A stretch of DNA of 64,000 nt from Corythucha ciliata. Its lineage: Eukaryota; Arthropoda; Insecta; Hemiptera; Tingidae. Of the stretch, positions 1 through 11,391 are shown piece by piece. Within the stretch, counting starts at the first letter, position 1; each line of letters opens with the position of its first letter. A program made the translations under genes and the position numbers. The stretch spans positions 45,136,001-45,200,000 of the forward strand of contig CM075943.1 in the NCBI GenBank assembly GCA_038030265.1, given 5' to 3'. Below the pieces are notes generated by a model, which worked only from the letters and a program-made list of their open reading frames with translations, did not search any database and was not told the origin of the DNA.

Positions 1-1919
1 TTCCCGGTGAGATGACGGGTCGCTGTGGTGATACTTCTTCTGAAGTCGCCCGACCGTGACCCGGCGCGGCGTCTCCCGGTAGCTATAGGCCGATTAGCCT
101 CTTGCCTTGCGAGAGCAAGGTCCTGGAGCGGCTCCTCCTTGGCCGGTTGGAGCCCTTCATCAAGGAGGCGCTCCATCCGCGCCGGTTTGGGGGGTAAGAG
201 GGGGCTCGACAGACGCGGCACTGGACGCGGTGCAGTCCCTCGTCGACGGGAAGTACAAGGTGGCGGTCCTGCTGGATGTGCAGGGGGCCTTCGACTCAGT
301 GTCGTGGCCGGGGTCTTGATGGCGCTGCGAGATGCTGGTGTCCCAAACGACATCTTTAGGGTGATCGCCTCGTACTTCGAGTCGAGGGAGGTGCGGCTCC
401 GCTACGGTAGTGATGAGGTGCGGGAACCTCTCACCAGAGGTTGCCCGCAGGGGTCGGTTCTCTCGGCTGCTTTGTGGAACCTTCTCTTTGCCGCCCTTTT
501 GTGGCTTTTGCAGGGGGAGGGTTTCGAGGGAGTGGCGTACGTGGACGACCTTGCGGTTGTTGTCGCGGCGCGCTCCCGGGACGAGGCCGGTCGGGAGATC
601 GATCGGCTGTTGCGGGTCGTGGACGAATGGTGGGGGGCGGTCAAACTGGCTCTCGCTGTGATGAAGACCCAAATGGTCCTAATGCGTGGTAGTCTCTCGC
701 AGGGTAGCCCCCTGGTGGTGCGCTATCGGGGATCACGCCTTGTGGGGGAACGGCAGGGCCGCTACCTAGGGGTCGAGATTAACCCGGGGAGGGCAGCGAC
801 CCCGCAGCTAGAGGCGGTTGCGGGGAAGCTAGAGAGGACCTTTGCCCTTTTTAGGTCGGTGGGGGGAAACGTATGGGGCACGAACTTCCACTGCCGAGCT
901 CGTTACTTCAGGGTGATATTCGTACCTACCCTGCTGTACGGTGCAACGTGGTGGTGGCACCGGCCCACGAAAGCTCAGAGGGCGAAGGTCCTCAGCTTGC
1001 AGCGGCAGGCCTTGGTTAGAGTGACCATGGCGTACCGGACTGTCAGTTCCGACGCGCTTCAGGTGCTGGCGGGGATACCTCCTGCGGACCTCCTGCTCGA
1101 CGCATGGGTTCACAGGCGCCGCCTAGTTCAGGGAAACTTGGACTGGGTACGGTGCCGTGAAGATTGGGCAGAGCGCCTCGGTCTTTTGGCCGAGGAGTGG
1201 GGGGCCGCATGGGGCCTCCGCCTCCTTGACGACCTAGTCGTTGAGGCTTGGCAGGCGCGTTGGACTTACAGTTCAACGGGTAGGCGTACATTCGGGTTCG
1301 TGCCCGACGTTCGGACGAGACTGGCAGCGGCCAAGTGATTCACCCTTGAGCACGCTGCCATGCAAATCCTGACTGGACACGGCTCGTTTAACGCCAAGTT
1401 GTGGTTCTTCCGGCGGCGGGACTCTCCAACATGCCCTTGTGATGTCGAGGAGGAGACCGCCGACCATGTGCTTCGTCGCTGCAGCCTCCACGGGGATCTG
1501 CGGCGGGCGACATGGGGGAGTGGAGGCCCACCGGAAGACTCGGCTCTTGTCCGAGACCGGCGGGCGTATGGCCGCCTCCTGGCCTTCTCCCGCTCCTGGC
1601 TGGAGCGAAGAGGGCTGGGACCGGCCATGCCTGAGTAGGGTTCCCTACTCGGGCAACCCGGGCAGGGTTCTCTTCCCTGTCCGGTTTCGGGTCCATGGTG
1701 GAAGCCAGCATCCTCAGCTCAAAAGACCCAACTCCGCGTGGTCTCTCTCGGGCGCGGCTGGCTGGCCAGCAGCCGTGGCTAACGGGTTGAGCTGAGCGAT
1801 GTGATCGACTCTGTTGCGGTATCCGGGCCAAAGATGGGGTACAGGCCAGGTAAAGGCCTGCAAAAAGGTCTAGGTACTGGCCACATCTTAAGGAGTTCCG
1901 CAGAGAGAGAGAGAGAGAG
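1..1919 (+). mobile_element. R1-clade non-LTR retrotransposon, copy 1 (5' end outside window)
   Basis: This is the 3' part of a GC-rich LINE: reverse transcriptase, a C-terminal CCHC knuckle, a short 3' UTR (about 1640-1900) and an (AG)n tail at about 1902-1919. The same element is present in inverted orientation at 23759-25726, where its 3' tail also ends in (AG)n, which fixes the 3' boundary here. The tail runs straight into a different LINE RNase H fragment, so this copy was inserted into older LINE sequence. The R1-clade call rests on the RT motifs (FDSVSWP, RGCPQGSVLS, AYVDD) and the CCHC end. The exact family is not determined. Confidence 0.85.
25..1638 (+). pseudogene. R1-clade ORF2 fragment: reverse transcriptase and CCHC knuckle, broken
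   Basis: The ORF encodes the RT used for target-primed reverse transcription. Visible motifs are RGCPQGSVLS (palm block), AYVDDLAVVV with the catalytic Asp pair intact, and the C-terminal knuckle CPCDVEEETADHVLRRC near 1433-1483. It is a pseudogene. Compared with copy 2, small indels between about 60 and 310 put the first hundred residues out of frame. A TGA at 1336-1338 replaces a Trp codon (TGG in copy 2), splitting RT from the knuckle, which stays open to a TAG at 1636-1638. The N-terminal endonuclease is absent because the window starts inside ORF2. Open frames on the other strand are antisense shadows of this GC-rich sequence. Confidence 0.85.
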
Positions 1920-2690
1920 CCTGACGTTGGGAAAATTTGCGACGGTGTTCCGCGGAGGTTATGCGGCCATAGAGGCCTGTGCAATTGAACGAGGACGGAA
2001 AGGGGTGACAAACAAGCGAATAACGATATAATCGGGCAGCCGAGCCGCCCTCGGGGCCATTTCCAGGCCGATGGTCAAGTCTGGTGCGGTGGGGAGCTGT
2101 AGATCTCGTAAAATCGGCGCTGCTGATGGAGGGCAACACACATTAGGGTGGGTACCAGGTCATGCTGGCATCCCGAGGAATGAGAAAGAAGATAAACTGG
2201 CCAAAAAGGGGACCATGACAGAATATGTCGGCCCAGAGCCAGTGGTGGGAGTAGCAAGGGAAGTATAGGACTCAGCGAAATCCGTGGTTGGGCGAAAGCG
2301 GAAGCCCGCAGGCATGGGAGGCGCAGAACCACTGTAAACAAGCGAAAGAGGGTAAAAAAAAGGTATGATGCCAACACGACAAAGTGGCTGGTAGGATTAG
2401 GACGAAAGCAAACTAGAAGGATAGTAGGAATATTTACAGGGCACTTTGCAGTTCAGAGACACTAACACATGATGGGACTAATAGGGGACCCGACATGTGA
2501 GAAGTGTGAAGTGGAGGAGGAGACAACGGGGCACTTTAGTGAGGGAGTGTGAGGGGTTTGCGGCAGCGAGGTTTGCAGTACTAGAGAGCGACAGGTTGAC
2601 CGACCTAGAATTCACCAGGGCTCAGGGGATCCGAGTGCTGGAGTTTCTGGGGAGGGTATAGAGGAGGTTTGAGGAGCCATGCTAGCCCCT
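1920..2690 (+). pseudogene. LINE RNase H and C-terminal remnant
   Basis: Directly after the (AG)n tail of the R1-clade copy the frame reads TLGKFATVFRGG.YAAIEACAIE and, from about 2130, LGWVPGHAGIPRNEKEDKLA. These are two RNase H blocks found in LINEs of the I superfamily. A cysteine-rich stretch with PTCEKCEVEEETTGHF around 2490-2535 matches the C-terminal knuckle that normally follows. Frames change several times and stops are frequent, so this is an old dead copy. The N-terminal side of the RNase H was replaced by the R1 insertion. It resembles, but does not match closely, the RNase H fragment at 47415-48495 on the minus strand. Confidence 0.6.
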
Positions 2691-2794
2691 TCGAGTCCGG
2701 GACCAGCTGGGTATGACGTAGGGGCCCAATTGGTGGCCTTGGCGTCGTCGGACTTGGCTTGGCCGGGACAGCCCCCCCCCCGCCAATCCTCAAA

Positions 2795-3570
2795 TCGACA
2801 AGGAGGCACCAGCCATAGTCTGGGCGGTACAAAAATTCTTCAAATACGTTTATGCTCGAAAAGTTACGTTAATCACAGACCATTAAGCCTTTAACCCAAA
2901 TTGTTCACCCTGAGAAGTCCTTAACAATATTGAGCATCAGTCGTATGGTTAACTACGCCGATTATCTGTCTCACTTTAATTTCGATGTCGTCGGCACCGT
3001 ATCATCTTTCTACGAATGGTCAAGCAGAACGTTATGTTGGAACCATAAAAAACGCCTTGAAACCGATGAATACGACCCCTTGCAACATTGAAACAAAATT
3101 TGAACGCGCCCCATTCAACAACTAACGAGTCTCCAGCCCTACTTTTCTTAGGGCGCAATATTCGGACGAAACTGGACCTCTTACGGCCGTCAGGCGTCGA
3201 AACGAGAGTTGTATCAAAACAACAATCGTTCAAACTTACATTTCGGGAGCTCAAAGGAAACTCAGATAGTTATTTTCTTATCAGAAAATCGAGAAAAAAA
3301 GTGGCTGAAAGGAAAAATTGGTTCACGACTTGGAGATTTGCATTGAAGCATTGAGTGTGAAAATCGACAATACAAACGACACATTGACCAAATCAAACAT
3401 TTCCAGTAAAACGGAACTTCTAACCAATTTACAAAGGGAGAAGAAAGTTCCAGAAGATGAATCCGATTTCATAAATCTCCGTCTCATGAACCACAGCCCT
3501 TCTCCAACCTTCATTGGAGCCTCAAATCCATTTGGAACAACCATACGATCGGACAATCCGCCAATTTAAA
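2795..3570 (+). pseudogene. Ty3/Gypsy pol remnant (RNase H piece and integrase C-terminus)
   Basis: Around 2795-2990 the frame gives AIVWAVQKFFKYVYARK and LITDH, the Gypsy RNase H block before the tether region. From about 2992 it reads STNGQAERYVGTIKNALK, the integrase catalytic-core end, and from 3088 TNESPALLFLGRNIRTKLDL, the integrase C-terminal block. Frameshifts and stops separate these parts, and most of integrase between RNase H and the core end is deleted. The tail to about 3570 stays open (NISSKTELLTNLQREKKVPE) but I do not recognise it. It is unrelated in detail to the other Gypsy elements in the window. Confidence 0.65.
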
Positions 3571-5855
3571 TTTCTCTTAGGCTTCCCAGTCGTTTCAGGC
3601 CTGACGAATAGCCAAGCGTCATTGAGGGGAATAAACGTTGTGTATATCAACATATGATTGACTCTTCCTTGTTATGTTCCTTTTTGAAAAATACATTTTG
3701 TAGAACCGAGATCTTTCGTATTCAACAAAATCCAACATAAAAACCGGTCGAAATCGAAACACTTTGAAAAAATACCCCCCCCCCTGAACAAAAAACTGCC
3801 ACTAACTGTTTTCTCATTACACCCCCAGGCCCCACGCACCCCACATTTCACTTTTCATATACGAGGGTAAACATTGCCAATAGACTCACTCCCTTTGACG
3901 CCAAATTATTTTTCAACATTTGGGAGCGAAACAATTTTCTCCGCGTTCAAAAACTTCACCGTCGGGGTATCCAATAAAACTTGAGAAATTGAAAATCCTT
4001 CCCCCCCTCCCCCCCTGCCAATCACCATCGTTTTTGTCTGACTTTCCCATTCCACCCCCGTCCCCGCAGGTGGAACGCGCTTTTTGTTCGAAAATGCAGT
4101 AACCTGAAGTTCCTTTATTGAAAAACTTTGGATAAGTTTCGCTGAAACAGGTGGTAGTGGTGCAGGGGGGGGGGGGTGAGAAAAAAGTTAAAGGTTAAAA
4201 AAAAAGAGGGGGGAGTGAACAGAGGGACCCGCAGCTCAATCTTTACGGGGCTAAAAGCGACGAAAATTAATTGCTAACTGAGAACCTTTCTGTACAATTT
4301 AATCGAATCGTATCTCTTGGGCCTTTTCTCGATCGATTTTGACTAGTGGAGAGTGAAAACGATAGTGATAGTGGTGAGGGGAAGGGCGGAATGGGAAATT
4401 GACCTGATTCGAAAGGAAATATCGTTTAAACTTGGTTTTAGACTCCAATCGCTCACTCCACAACCACCACCATCACACCCACGCCATCATAACGAAGCTG
4501 GGTTGGACTGTATAAAAGTGATTGGTAAAGGTTTAGGGGGTTGAGGGGTGAAAGAGACCTTGTACGTAAAAGCCGGTGACGGGAAATGGTGGTGGGGAGT
4601 AAAAGGCAGGGTAACGGATCAGTTGAGCTGAAATTGATTAAATGATGACTGGCGGAGTGCCGGAGGTCAGCCAATTAGCGGTTTCCTCCTTCTGAAGACA
4701 TTTTCTCCTTCCCTTGAGAAGTGTGAAGGAAAACAAGAAAAAAAAAAAAGTGAGAAGGAAAAGAGTTTTTGCCATCATTATTTGACGTGCAACTTTATCC
4801 TTTCCTTTCCTTTCCCTTCGCCTTTCGTTCTTCATTCAATTTTTTCCCCTCCGAGCTTCTTTCCTCGCTCACTCTAAAAGTACTAAAAGATCTTTCTCGG
4901 GAAAATTTAATTTTTCGATGTCTTCCAATTTTATTTGATGTATCACTTACTTAACCAAAAGTGACAGTCCGAAAGCGATAAGAGCGGCAGCATCAGCGTG
5001 GTGGAGTCGTGGTCCCAAAAAACGTCCGTACAGTGCTGGTAGCCGGCGGATTGTGAGCAGACACCATAGCATCTGTTTGTGTTACTGGAGCAATAATAAA
5101 GAGAAAAAAACTTTTCCGTCTAAAGATTTCCAGTCAGTCGAATGTTTTTTCTTCTTCTTCTTTTCATGGAAGTTATTTAAATTCTAATTACGCCACCTTC
5201 CCTCTGAGATAACACAAACAGCGAATACTTTTTTTAAGAGCCGACTCCTCGGGCCCGCATTCGCTCTGTAAATATTATCACAATTAAACCGAGGAGAAAT
5301 TTTCAATTAATTCAGAGAACACAGAAAACTTTCTGAACCTCAATTTTCCTCGATTCTAATTTTAGCTCGAGATGGTGTCTGTTTCATTAGCGGTTGGCGG
5401 CATTAGAGAATAACCGTTTTAAAAAAAAAAATAGTGTGATGGTGAGAGGACGGGATTCCTAGGCGTTGAAAAATAGGTTGCCTCTATTCTGTTTTTTTAC
5501 TAATTGCGTAAATAAATTACCTGTTTAACGAGCATTTAAAAAAAAGAGAGGGAATATCGCGTTTAAAAGAGCGGAGGGTTTTCAACGGGAGGAACCGAGG
5601 AAAAGCTCATTTGTAAGTCAGCTCTTTATTTTACTGCCTTCTAGGATCTATTGCTTAGGTAATAAACTTTCTTTTAGCCCACGCGAACAGAAGTAAGCGA
5701 TACTTATTTGTAGCTTTTTATTACAGTGATTTGACAATACTGTTTCAATTTAAAACCCAATCTTGTTGTCAAGATACAAAATCTACTGCACGTTGAAACT
5801 GTAACTTGTGCCCCAATTTTAAGAATTGTTTTTTGTTTTTTTTTTTGTTCAACAG
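3571..5855. other. Probable intron sequence upstream of the receptor exon; no gene seen
   Basis: I see no coding similarity, only AT-rich sequence with homopolymers (C10 near 3775, G11 near 4165, A-runs near 4740) and pyrimidine stretches. The last 35 bases form a long T-rich tract ending in CAACAG, a strong splice acceptor for the exon at 5856. Confidence 0.5.
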
Positions 5856-6036
5856 TGCCGACGGTGAATATGTCGTGACGACAATGACAAAGGCCGTGCT
5901 CCATCATTCGGGCAAAGTTCTGTGGACGCCGCCGGCTATTTTCAAGTCATCGTGTGAAATTGACGTTCGGTATTTTCCATTTGACCAGCAGACTTGTTTC
6001 ATGAAATTCGGATCGTGGAGCTACGATGGAGATCAG
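5856..6036 (+). CDS. nAChRalpha1: Nicotinic acetylcholine receptor alpha subunit, Cys-loop exon
   Basis: This exon encodes part of the extracellular ligand-binding domain of a Cys-loop channel subunit. It starts with ADGEYVV (just after loop A in the family) and contains [11 protein letters not shown] and the signature Cys-loop, two Cys with 13 residues between them ([15 protein letters not shown]), then [10 protein letters not shown]. The acceptor is a T-rich tract plus CAACAG ending at 5855; the donor GT is at 6037. The first base completes a split codon, so the upstream exon, not in the window, must end with two bases of it (probably AA, giving Asn). The length is one base plus 60 codons. 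With the three downstream exons it most resembles insect alpha1; alpha2 or alpha8 is not excluded. Confidence 0.9.
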
Positions 6037-6129
6037 GTATGACCAAAAGGGCGTAACTATATAGGGATTATCACAGGGGGTGGGGAGGCAGTCTTTATTT
6101 TGACCGCCCCTGAGAAAATGGAGAGAATC

Positions 6130-6317
6130 TGATGTGTTTCATAGTTTCGTGACGTCACTATATAGAGGGAAAACCTCACGGAGGTTGCGGGCTGTGACGC
6201 TCGCGCCTACACAAAAGGCTTGTTCTTTGTACCCGTCTAGGGTTGTGACTGTTTCCGAAATATAAGATGTACCGCAGTTTAATCTGACTTTTCGTTCACG
6301 AGTTCCCAAATATTTCA
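6130..6317 (+). repeat. 5' LTR of the Gypsy element
   Basis: The LTR starts TGATGTG and ends ATTTCA. It contains GTGACGTCAC at about 6150-6159 directly followed by CTATATAGAGG, that is a CRE-type palindrome next to a TATA box, a plausible U3 promoter. The start of the body at 6318 reads TTGGCGACGAG, a plausible tRNA primer-binding site. Confidence 0.9.
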
Positions 6318-6381
6318 TTGGCGACGAGTTAAATTCACGTAATAGTGTTTTGAATTAGTTCAATAGTGGTTTGAGTAAGAC

Positions 6382-8459
6382 ATGACTTCACTGCTCAGCA
6401 ACATGGGGGAGTACTCCCCCTCATACGAAGATTTCTCCAGTTATTGCGAGCGGTTGGAGCAGTTTTTCATCGTTAATAGTGTTAAGGAGAACAAACAAGT
6501 GCCTTTTCTCCTTACCGTCATTGGTTCGTCTAGCTACAGTATATTAAAGCACCTTGTTTCACCGGACCTGCCGTCGTCGAAAACATACGACGAACTGGTG
6601 TCAGTTTTGTCCAACCACTTCTCGCCCACGAAGTTAACCATAGCCGAGCGTTTTCGATTTTGTATAAACGCGATCAGCTCCAGCACGAAACCGTTAACGA
6701 TTACATAATTGTCCTTAAGAAATTGTCAACCACGTGTGAGTTCAACACTTTCTTAGACGAAGCCTTGAGAGATCGCTTCGTATGTGGGTTAAGGGCGGGC
6801 TCGATTCAACGGAAACTGTTGCTCGAAAAGGAGTTGAACTTCGAACGAGCCTGCCTCTTGGCCCGTGAACTCGAACTCGCAGACCGAGACATGTCGTTTT
6901 TCCATCCGGTTCGAATTGAAGCGGTCCGCCCTACACCCAGGGCCCATCACACTCAGGAGTCCTCAAAATCTGGATCTGGCTCCGCGTCTTCATGTTGGAG
7001 ATGTGGGCGCCTTCATCGACCCGACAAATGCCCTATTCGGAGCTGGACGTGCCGCTCCTGCAACAAAGTGGGCCACATCGCCAAGTGCTGCTCGTATCGT
7101 CCTTCAGCAGTCCACGGGGTCATTCCATCATCAAATTGTGCTTCGACGTCCGCCCCGCTCAGCGATCCTTCCGAGGACACCAAAGACGTTCGGCTCGTTG
7201 AAGGCACTGGTTCAACCTTCGCCCCCAATCCAGGTATTCCGAATTCACCCAGTTCATCTATGATTGTGAGTCTAAATGTAGAGAACGTAGATGTTAAATG
7301 TGAAATTGATAGCGGCGCTGCCGTTTCCGTTTTGTCCCTTGAGGACTACAAGCGTTGGTTTTCACATCTCCCGTTGTATTCGAGTCCCCTTCGCTTGACC
7401 TCCGCTTCCGGGAAAGAGTTGTCCGTATTGGGTAAGATAATCGTTAAAGTCCAAACTACCTCCAAAGCGCTAGATCTCCCGTTTATTGTCTGTAATAACC
7501 GCCTTAGGCACCCTCTACTTGGTCGTGACTGGCTGGATTCTCTCCATCCCGCCTGGAGGTCCTTGTTACGAATAAACTGCCTAGACCCTTCCTCGTCCTT
7601 AATATCCCGGTTTCCCCTTGTTTTTGATGGCGATAGAAGTAAAAAGATTAGTAATTACAAGGCATCGATAGTTTTAAAAGAAAACGTTACCCCGGTTTTT
7701 CGAAAAACATACGATATTCCGTACAAAATCCGGGTCCAAGTCAAAAAGGAACTTGACAAGTTAGTAGACGACGGAATTTTCGAGCCCATTCGCCATTCTC
7801 AGTGGGCCAGTCCCTTAGTCGTTGTTCCTAAAAAGTCAGGGGAGCTCCGCTTATGCATTGATTACAAGATCACCGTCAACCCAAACATAAAGACCGATCT
7901 CTACCCCCTCCCTCTCCCCGAGGATATCCTTGTAAAACTTTCTGGGTTTAAAACTTTTGTTACGCTCGACTTGACAAGGGCCTTTATGCAGCTCGAGCTG
8001 TCTGATGAATGCAAAGATATCATGACGGTCAACACAATATTCGGTCTGTATAAGGTACACCGGTTGCCATATGGCGTTTCTTCGGCTCCTGGCTGTTTCC
8101 AGTCTGTTGTTGACTCTATCATGGTTGGTCTTGACGGCGTTGGATGCTATATTGATGACATAATCATTAGGGGAGTTGATGTAAAAGACTGTGAAAACAA
8201 GACCAAAGTTGTTCTCTCCTGTTTGCAAGAACATGGTGTTAAGGTTAACTTGGAAAAGTGTCACTTCTTTCAAGAATGTGTAGACTACCTTGGGTTTCGG
8301 ATCAGTGCTAAAGGTATTTGCCCAATTCCTGATAAGTTGGACCCCATACTCTGTTGCCCGCGTCCACAAAATGTTAGACAGCTCCGCTCGTTTCTAGGAA
8401 TGGTAAATTATTACAATAAATTTTTCCCTGGTATCGCATCAATTTTGAAGCCGTTATAA
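6382..8459 (+). pseudogene. Gypsy gag, protease and reverse transcriptase, frameshifted
   Basis: Gag begins at the ATG at 6382 (MTSLLSNMGEYSP). It has the usual capsid-type blocks, then two zinc knuckles (CWRCGRLHRPDKC and CRSCNKVGHIAKC, about 7000-7090). Aspartic protease follows with IDSGAAVSVLS near 7305-7340. RT follows with SQWASPLVVVPKKSGELRLC, FVTLDLTRAFMQL and the intact catalytic CYIDD near 8145-8160. Two breaks are visible. A frameshift near 6660 splits gag between FRF and YKRDQ, where a second frame opens. A stop and frameshift at 8457-8500 (ending SILKPL) separate RT from RNase H. The second frame from 6660 is otherwise open for 599 codons, so decay is slight. Confidence 0.85.
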
Positions 8460-8469
8460 TGATCTATTG

Positions 8470-10237
8470 AAAAAAAAATTGCCATTTCACGTGGACGGAA
8501 GACTGTGAACATGCTTTCCACAGAATTAAAGAACTCATCCAGCAGAGCTCGTTGTTAACTCATTTCCAACCTCACCTACCACTTCGTGTTACGACCGACG
8601 CATCACCTTATGGGGTCGGAGCAATTTTAAGCCACGTCGTTGAGGGCCAGGAAAAGCCCATTTTGTTTGATTCTGCTACGTTGAACCCCGCCGAGCAAAA
8701 CTACGCCCAGGTTGAGCGTGAAGCGCTTGGCATAGTATTTGCTGTCCGGAAGTTTCATAAATACCTTTACGGACAAAAATTCACCATAGTCACTGATGCC
8801 CAGGTATTACGCCGTATCTTTGGTCCGAAACACGGGATCCCCACATTAGCAGCGTCCCGCCTCCAACGGTGGTCCGTTCTGCTCTCCGCCTATAATTTTG
8901 ATGTTGTTTACAAAAAGTCTGTCGAGGCGGCTGACATGTTGTCTCGACTTCCGCTCCCTACCACTACTGAAGATGAAATTTTAATGCTGAACGTCGAAGG
9001 TCCGCTCAGAGCTCTCGATGTTGTTTCCCATACCGAACAGGATGTAACGCTGCGTCGTGTTCGCAGCCTGACTAAAGAAGGATGGTCTGATAGTTGCGAG
9101 CCAGGATTGGAGCCTTATTTTCGGAGAAGAACCGAACTCTCCGCCAGTAATAATTGTGTGTACTGGGGAAACAGGTTAATTATCCCAATCGCCCTTCGTC
9201 CCGCCATTCTACAGCTGCTCCATGAGGGTCATGTTGGGGTCGTGCGAATGAAACTGCTTGCCCGTTCGCATGTTTGGTGGCCTGGGATTGACCAAGACAT
9301 CATGGAGAAAGGACAATCATGCACCGCTTGTCAAGTGTGTTTGCCGCGCGTTTCAGAAAAACGTTTCCTACTTCCGTGGCCGAAAACGACGAGAGCTTGG
9401 GAGCGTGTCCACGTGGATTTTCTCCACGTCGAAGGCCGCAATGTTTTGATTTTGGTGGACGATTTTTCCAAATGGATCGAGGCCTGGGATATGACAACCA
9501 CCTCTGCATCGAAAGTAATATCTTGTGTTCTAGGATTTCTGGCTTCGTTTGGTATACCAGAAGAAATAGTTACCGACAATGGACCGCCGTTTGGATCCTC
9601 TGAATTCTTGAAGTTTTGCTCAGAATTTAACATCAAAGCCACAAAAAGTCCCCCATATCACCCGACATTAAATGGCAGTGCAGAAAGAGCAGTGCAAACT
9701 CTAAAAACTTGCTTTAAGAAATCCAGTCTTTCTCAAAGCAACACTGGGTCCTCATTTCCAAGCCGTCTGCATCAGTTTTTATTTTCTTACAGAAACACTC
9801 CCTGCGTTACAACAGGTAAAAGCCCTGCTTCCATGGTACTGAAGTACGAACCACGAACGTTCCTGTCGGTCTTGTCACCTTCGCCCACTAATCGTAAGCC
9901 GCCCACAACCACAAACAGGGAAGCTGTAAGAATCCCCAAGTATGAAGTCGGGGAAGTGGTACTAGTTAGGAGTTACAGAGGTGGGCCCCAGAATTATACG
10001 CGGGGAAGAATTGTTTCGGTTGCGGGTGCTGTCACGTACATGATTGAAGTTCCTCACCAAACCCAACCTATACTAGTTCATGCCAGTCAACTTCGAAAAT
10101 GCCATCTCCCTAATAGTTCTCTATCCCTCAACAATCCAGTTTCGGGGAGCTCTCTGCCAGTCGCAGGCCCAGTGGTTGGATATCGGGAGCCACGACCTCA
10201 TAGATCTGTAAGACCCCCTTCCCGCTTGAATTTATAA
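8470..10237 (+). pseudogene. Gypsy RNase H and integrase
   Basis: The frame is open from about 8552 to the TAA ending at 10237. RNase H comes first (LRVTTDASPYGVGAILSH, NYAQVEREALGIVFAV, TIVTDAQVL). The integrase HHCC zinc finger follows (HEGHVGV with CTACQVC), then the DDE core (HVDFLHVEG, IVTDNGPPFGSSE, PYHPTLNGSAERAVQTL) and a GPQNYTRGRI C-terminal beta-domain. The end is SVRPPSRLNL. Only the link to RT at 8457-8550 is damaged, and the residues FTWTEDCEHAF can be read in another frame there. The integrase end is repeated at 13413-14173. Confidence 0.85.
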
Positions 10238-10547
10238 TCCCCCCCCCCCCAGAATCATAAATTCACTTGTTTCATTCTGGTTAGTAACATATTTTGTATT
10301 GTTCCTTGTTATTTCAGAATCGTCATTTTCATACTTTGGGAACCTGTAATTTTCTCCTGTGACGAATACCTTCTAGTTATATTTTGTTTAGTGATTGTAC
10401 TTCCGTTACACAATTTTATAATTTCATTTATTTTTTCTTGTCCTTAGTGTCCAATAATTGTCCTGTTTAATATGTATAAGCTTGGCTGTTATTTCATTGT
10501 TTTTTTTTTATATCCATTCTCAGCGTTAGATAAAGCTGGGAAGGAAG
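10238..10547 (+). other. 3' UTR and polypurine tract of the Gypsy element, first copy
   Basis: This starts with a C12 run at about 10239-10250 and ends in AAGCTGGGAAGGAAG, the polypurine tract that primes plus-strand synthesis. In an ordinary copy the LTR would follow. Here an unrelated LTR follows. The same segment recurs at 14174-14491 with a small indel after the C run and a few substitutions, and there the correct LTR follows. Confidence 0.75.
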
Positions 10548-11252
10548 TGATGTGTGTAAAGGAACTTAAACAATTTAATATTTTTTGTATAAAAAAATCA
10601 TGCTTCACTTTTGGAAATTGTAAAAAATAGTAATACTCCAGAGTGTATAAAAAAAGAAGAAGAAAGAACGGACTGCCAGAGGCCAAAGACAATTTTACCA
10701 ATGAGAATAATTTACTGAGGTATATAAGGACGCTCACCGAGGTACGTCCAGCGAGTCTGTTGCCTCCTCCCACGAAGCATTGTTATTCTTCTCTCCTTGT
10801 CAGCAATAAAAAAAACTCTACCCCCATTAGTCTCTCTCCGTATCTTTATATTTGTTAGGAGAGACCCCTGATTGTATTGGTAGCCTGACTCCCGTTGGAA
10901 CAACGTTCCTTCCTGTTGCAGCGTTAGAGACGGCGAGGAGTTAGGGGATAGGTGAGGAAAGCTCCAGCCTTAAGGATAGGTCGCATCCCGTTGAGAATTT
11001 TCTCTTCCTGGTGCGGCGTCTGAGAGGTTGGAGTTTAAACTCAGGATAAGATCTGCCTGCATCCCGGATTTGCAAGTGCTTTCCCTGTTGCAGCGGTCTT
11101 CCTGAGGACCTCTTAATTGGAAGATCTCTAGCCTCGTCTTGTCACTCCAGCGGCCGGGTTCTAATCCCCTCCCTGGATCTCAAGACGGGACACTGGGACT
11201 TCATTACAGGAGCTTAGTGGGCTACTAACGCCTGGGCCAGAGTAACATCTCA
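10548..11252 (-). repeat. LTR of a second Gypsy element, antisense
   Basis: The minus-strand reading runs from TGAGATGTTACTCTGG (at 11252) to CTTTACACACATCA (at 10548), with TG and CA ends. The pol fragment to its right is also antisense, and a purine tract ACCGGGGGGA lies directly before its minus-strand start, as expected for a polypurine tract and 3' LTR. I therefore read it as the 3' LTR of the element whose pol lies at 11392-13412. A plus-strand LTR is the weaker alternative, although a TATATAAGG and an AATAAA can be read on the plus strand. Its right neighbour 11253-11391 is untranslated sequence. Confidence 0.6.
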
Positions 11253-11391
11253 TCCCCCCGGTTTATTAGTCAAGTCTCCTTTTTCTCTTATATTGTGGGG
11301 AAAAAATTAGAACACACCAACAAACCTCAGCCACCCGCAATAGAAGGCTAATTTTGCGTCCCGCTGGTAATTTGGGATTTCGAGAAACTCT

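Noticed and set aside
160..672. Minus-strand open frame of 170 codons, and similar frames at 829-1113, 1388-2011 and 24563-24868
   Set aside because: They are antisense shadows of the GC-rich R1-clade RT, whose sense frame has clear motifs.
4638..4954. Short open frames rich in Phe and Leu
   Set aside because: Low-complexity pyrimidine-rich intron sequence with no recognisable similarity.
9331..9642. Minus-strand frame beginning MALMLNSEQNF, also the start of the frame at 13579
   Set aside because: It is the antisense of the Gypsy integrase core; at 13412 it only happens to run into the antisense Gypsy RT frame.
10548..11252. Plus-strand LTR with TATATAAGG and AATAAA
   Set aside because: The adjacent pol is antisense and a polypurine tract lies on the right side, so a minus-strand 3' LTR fits better.
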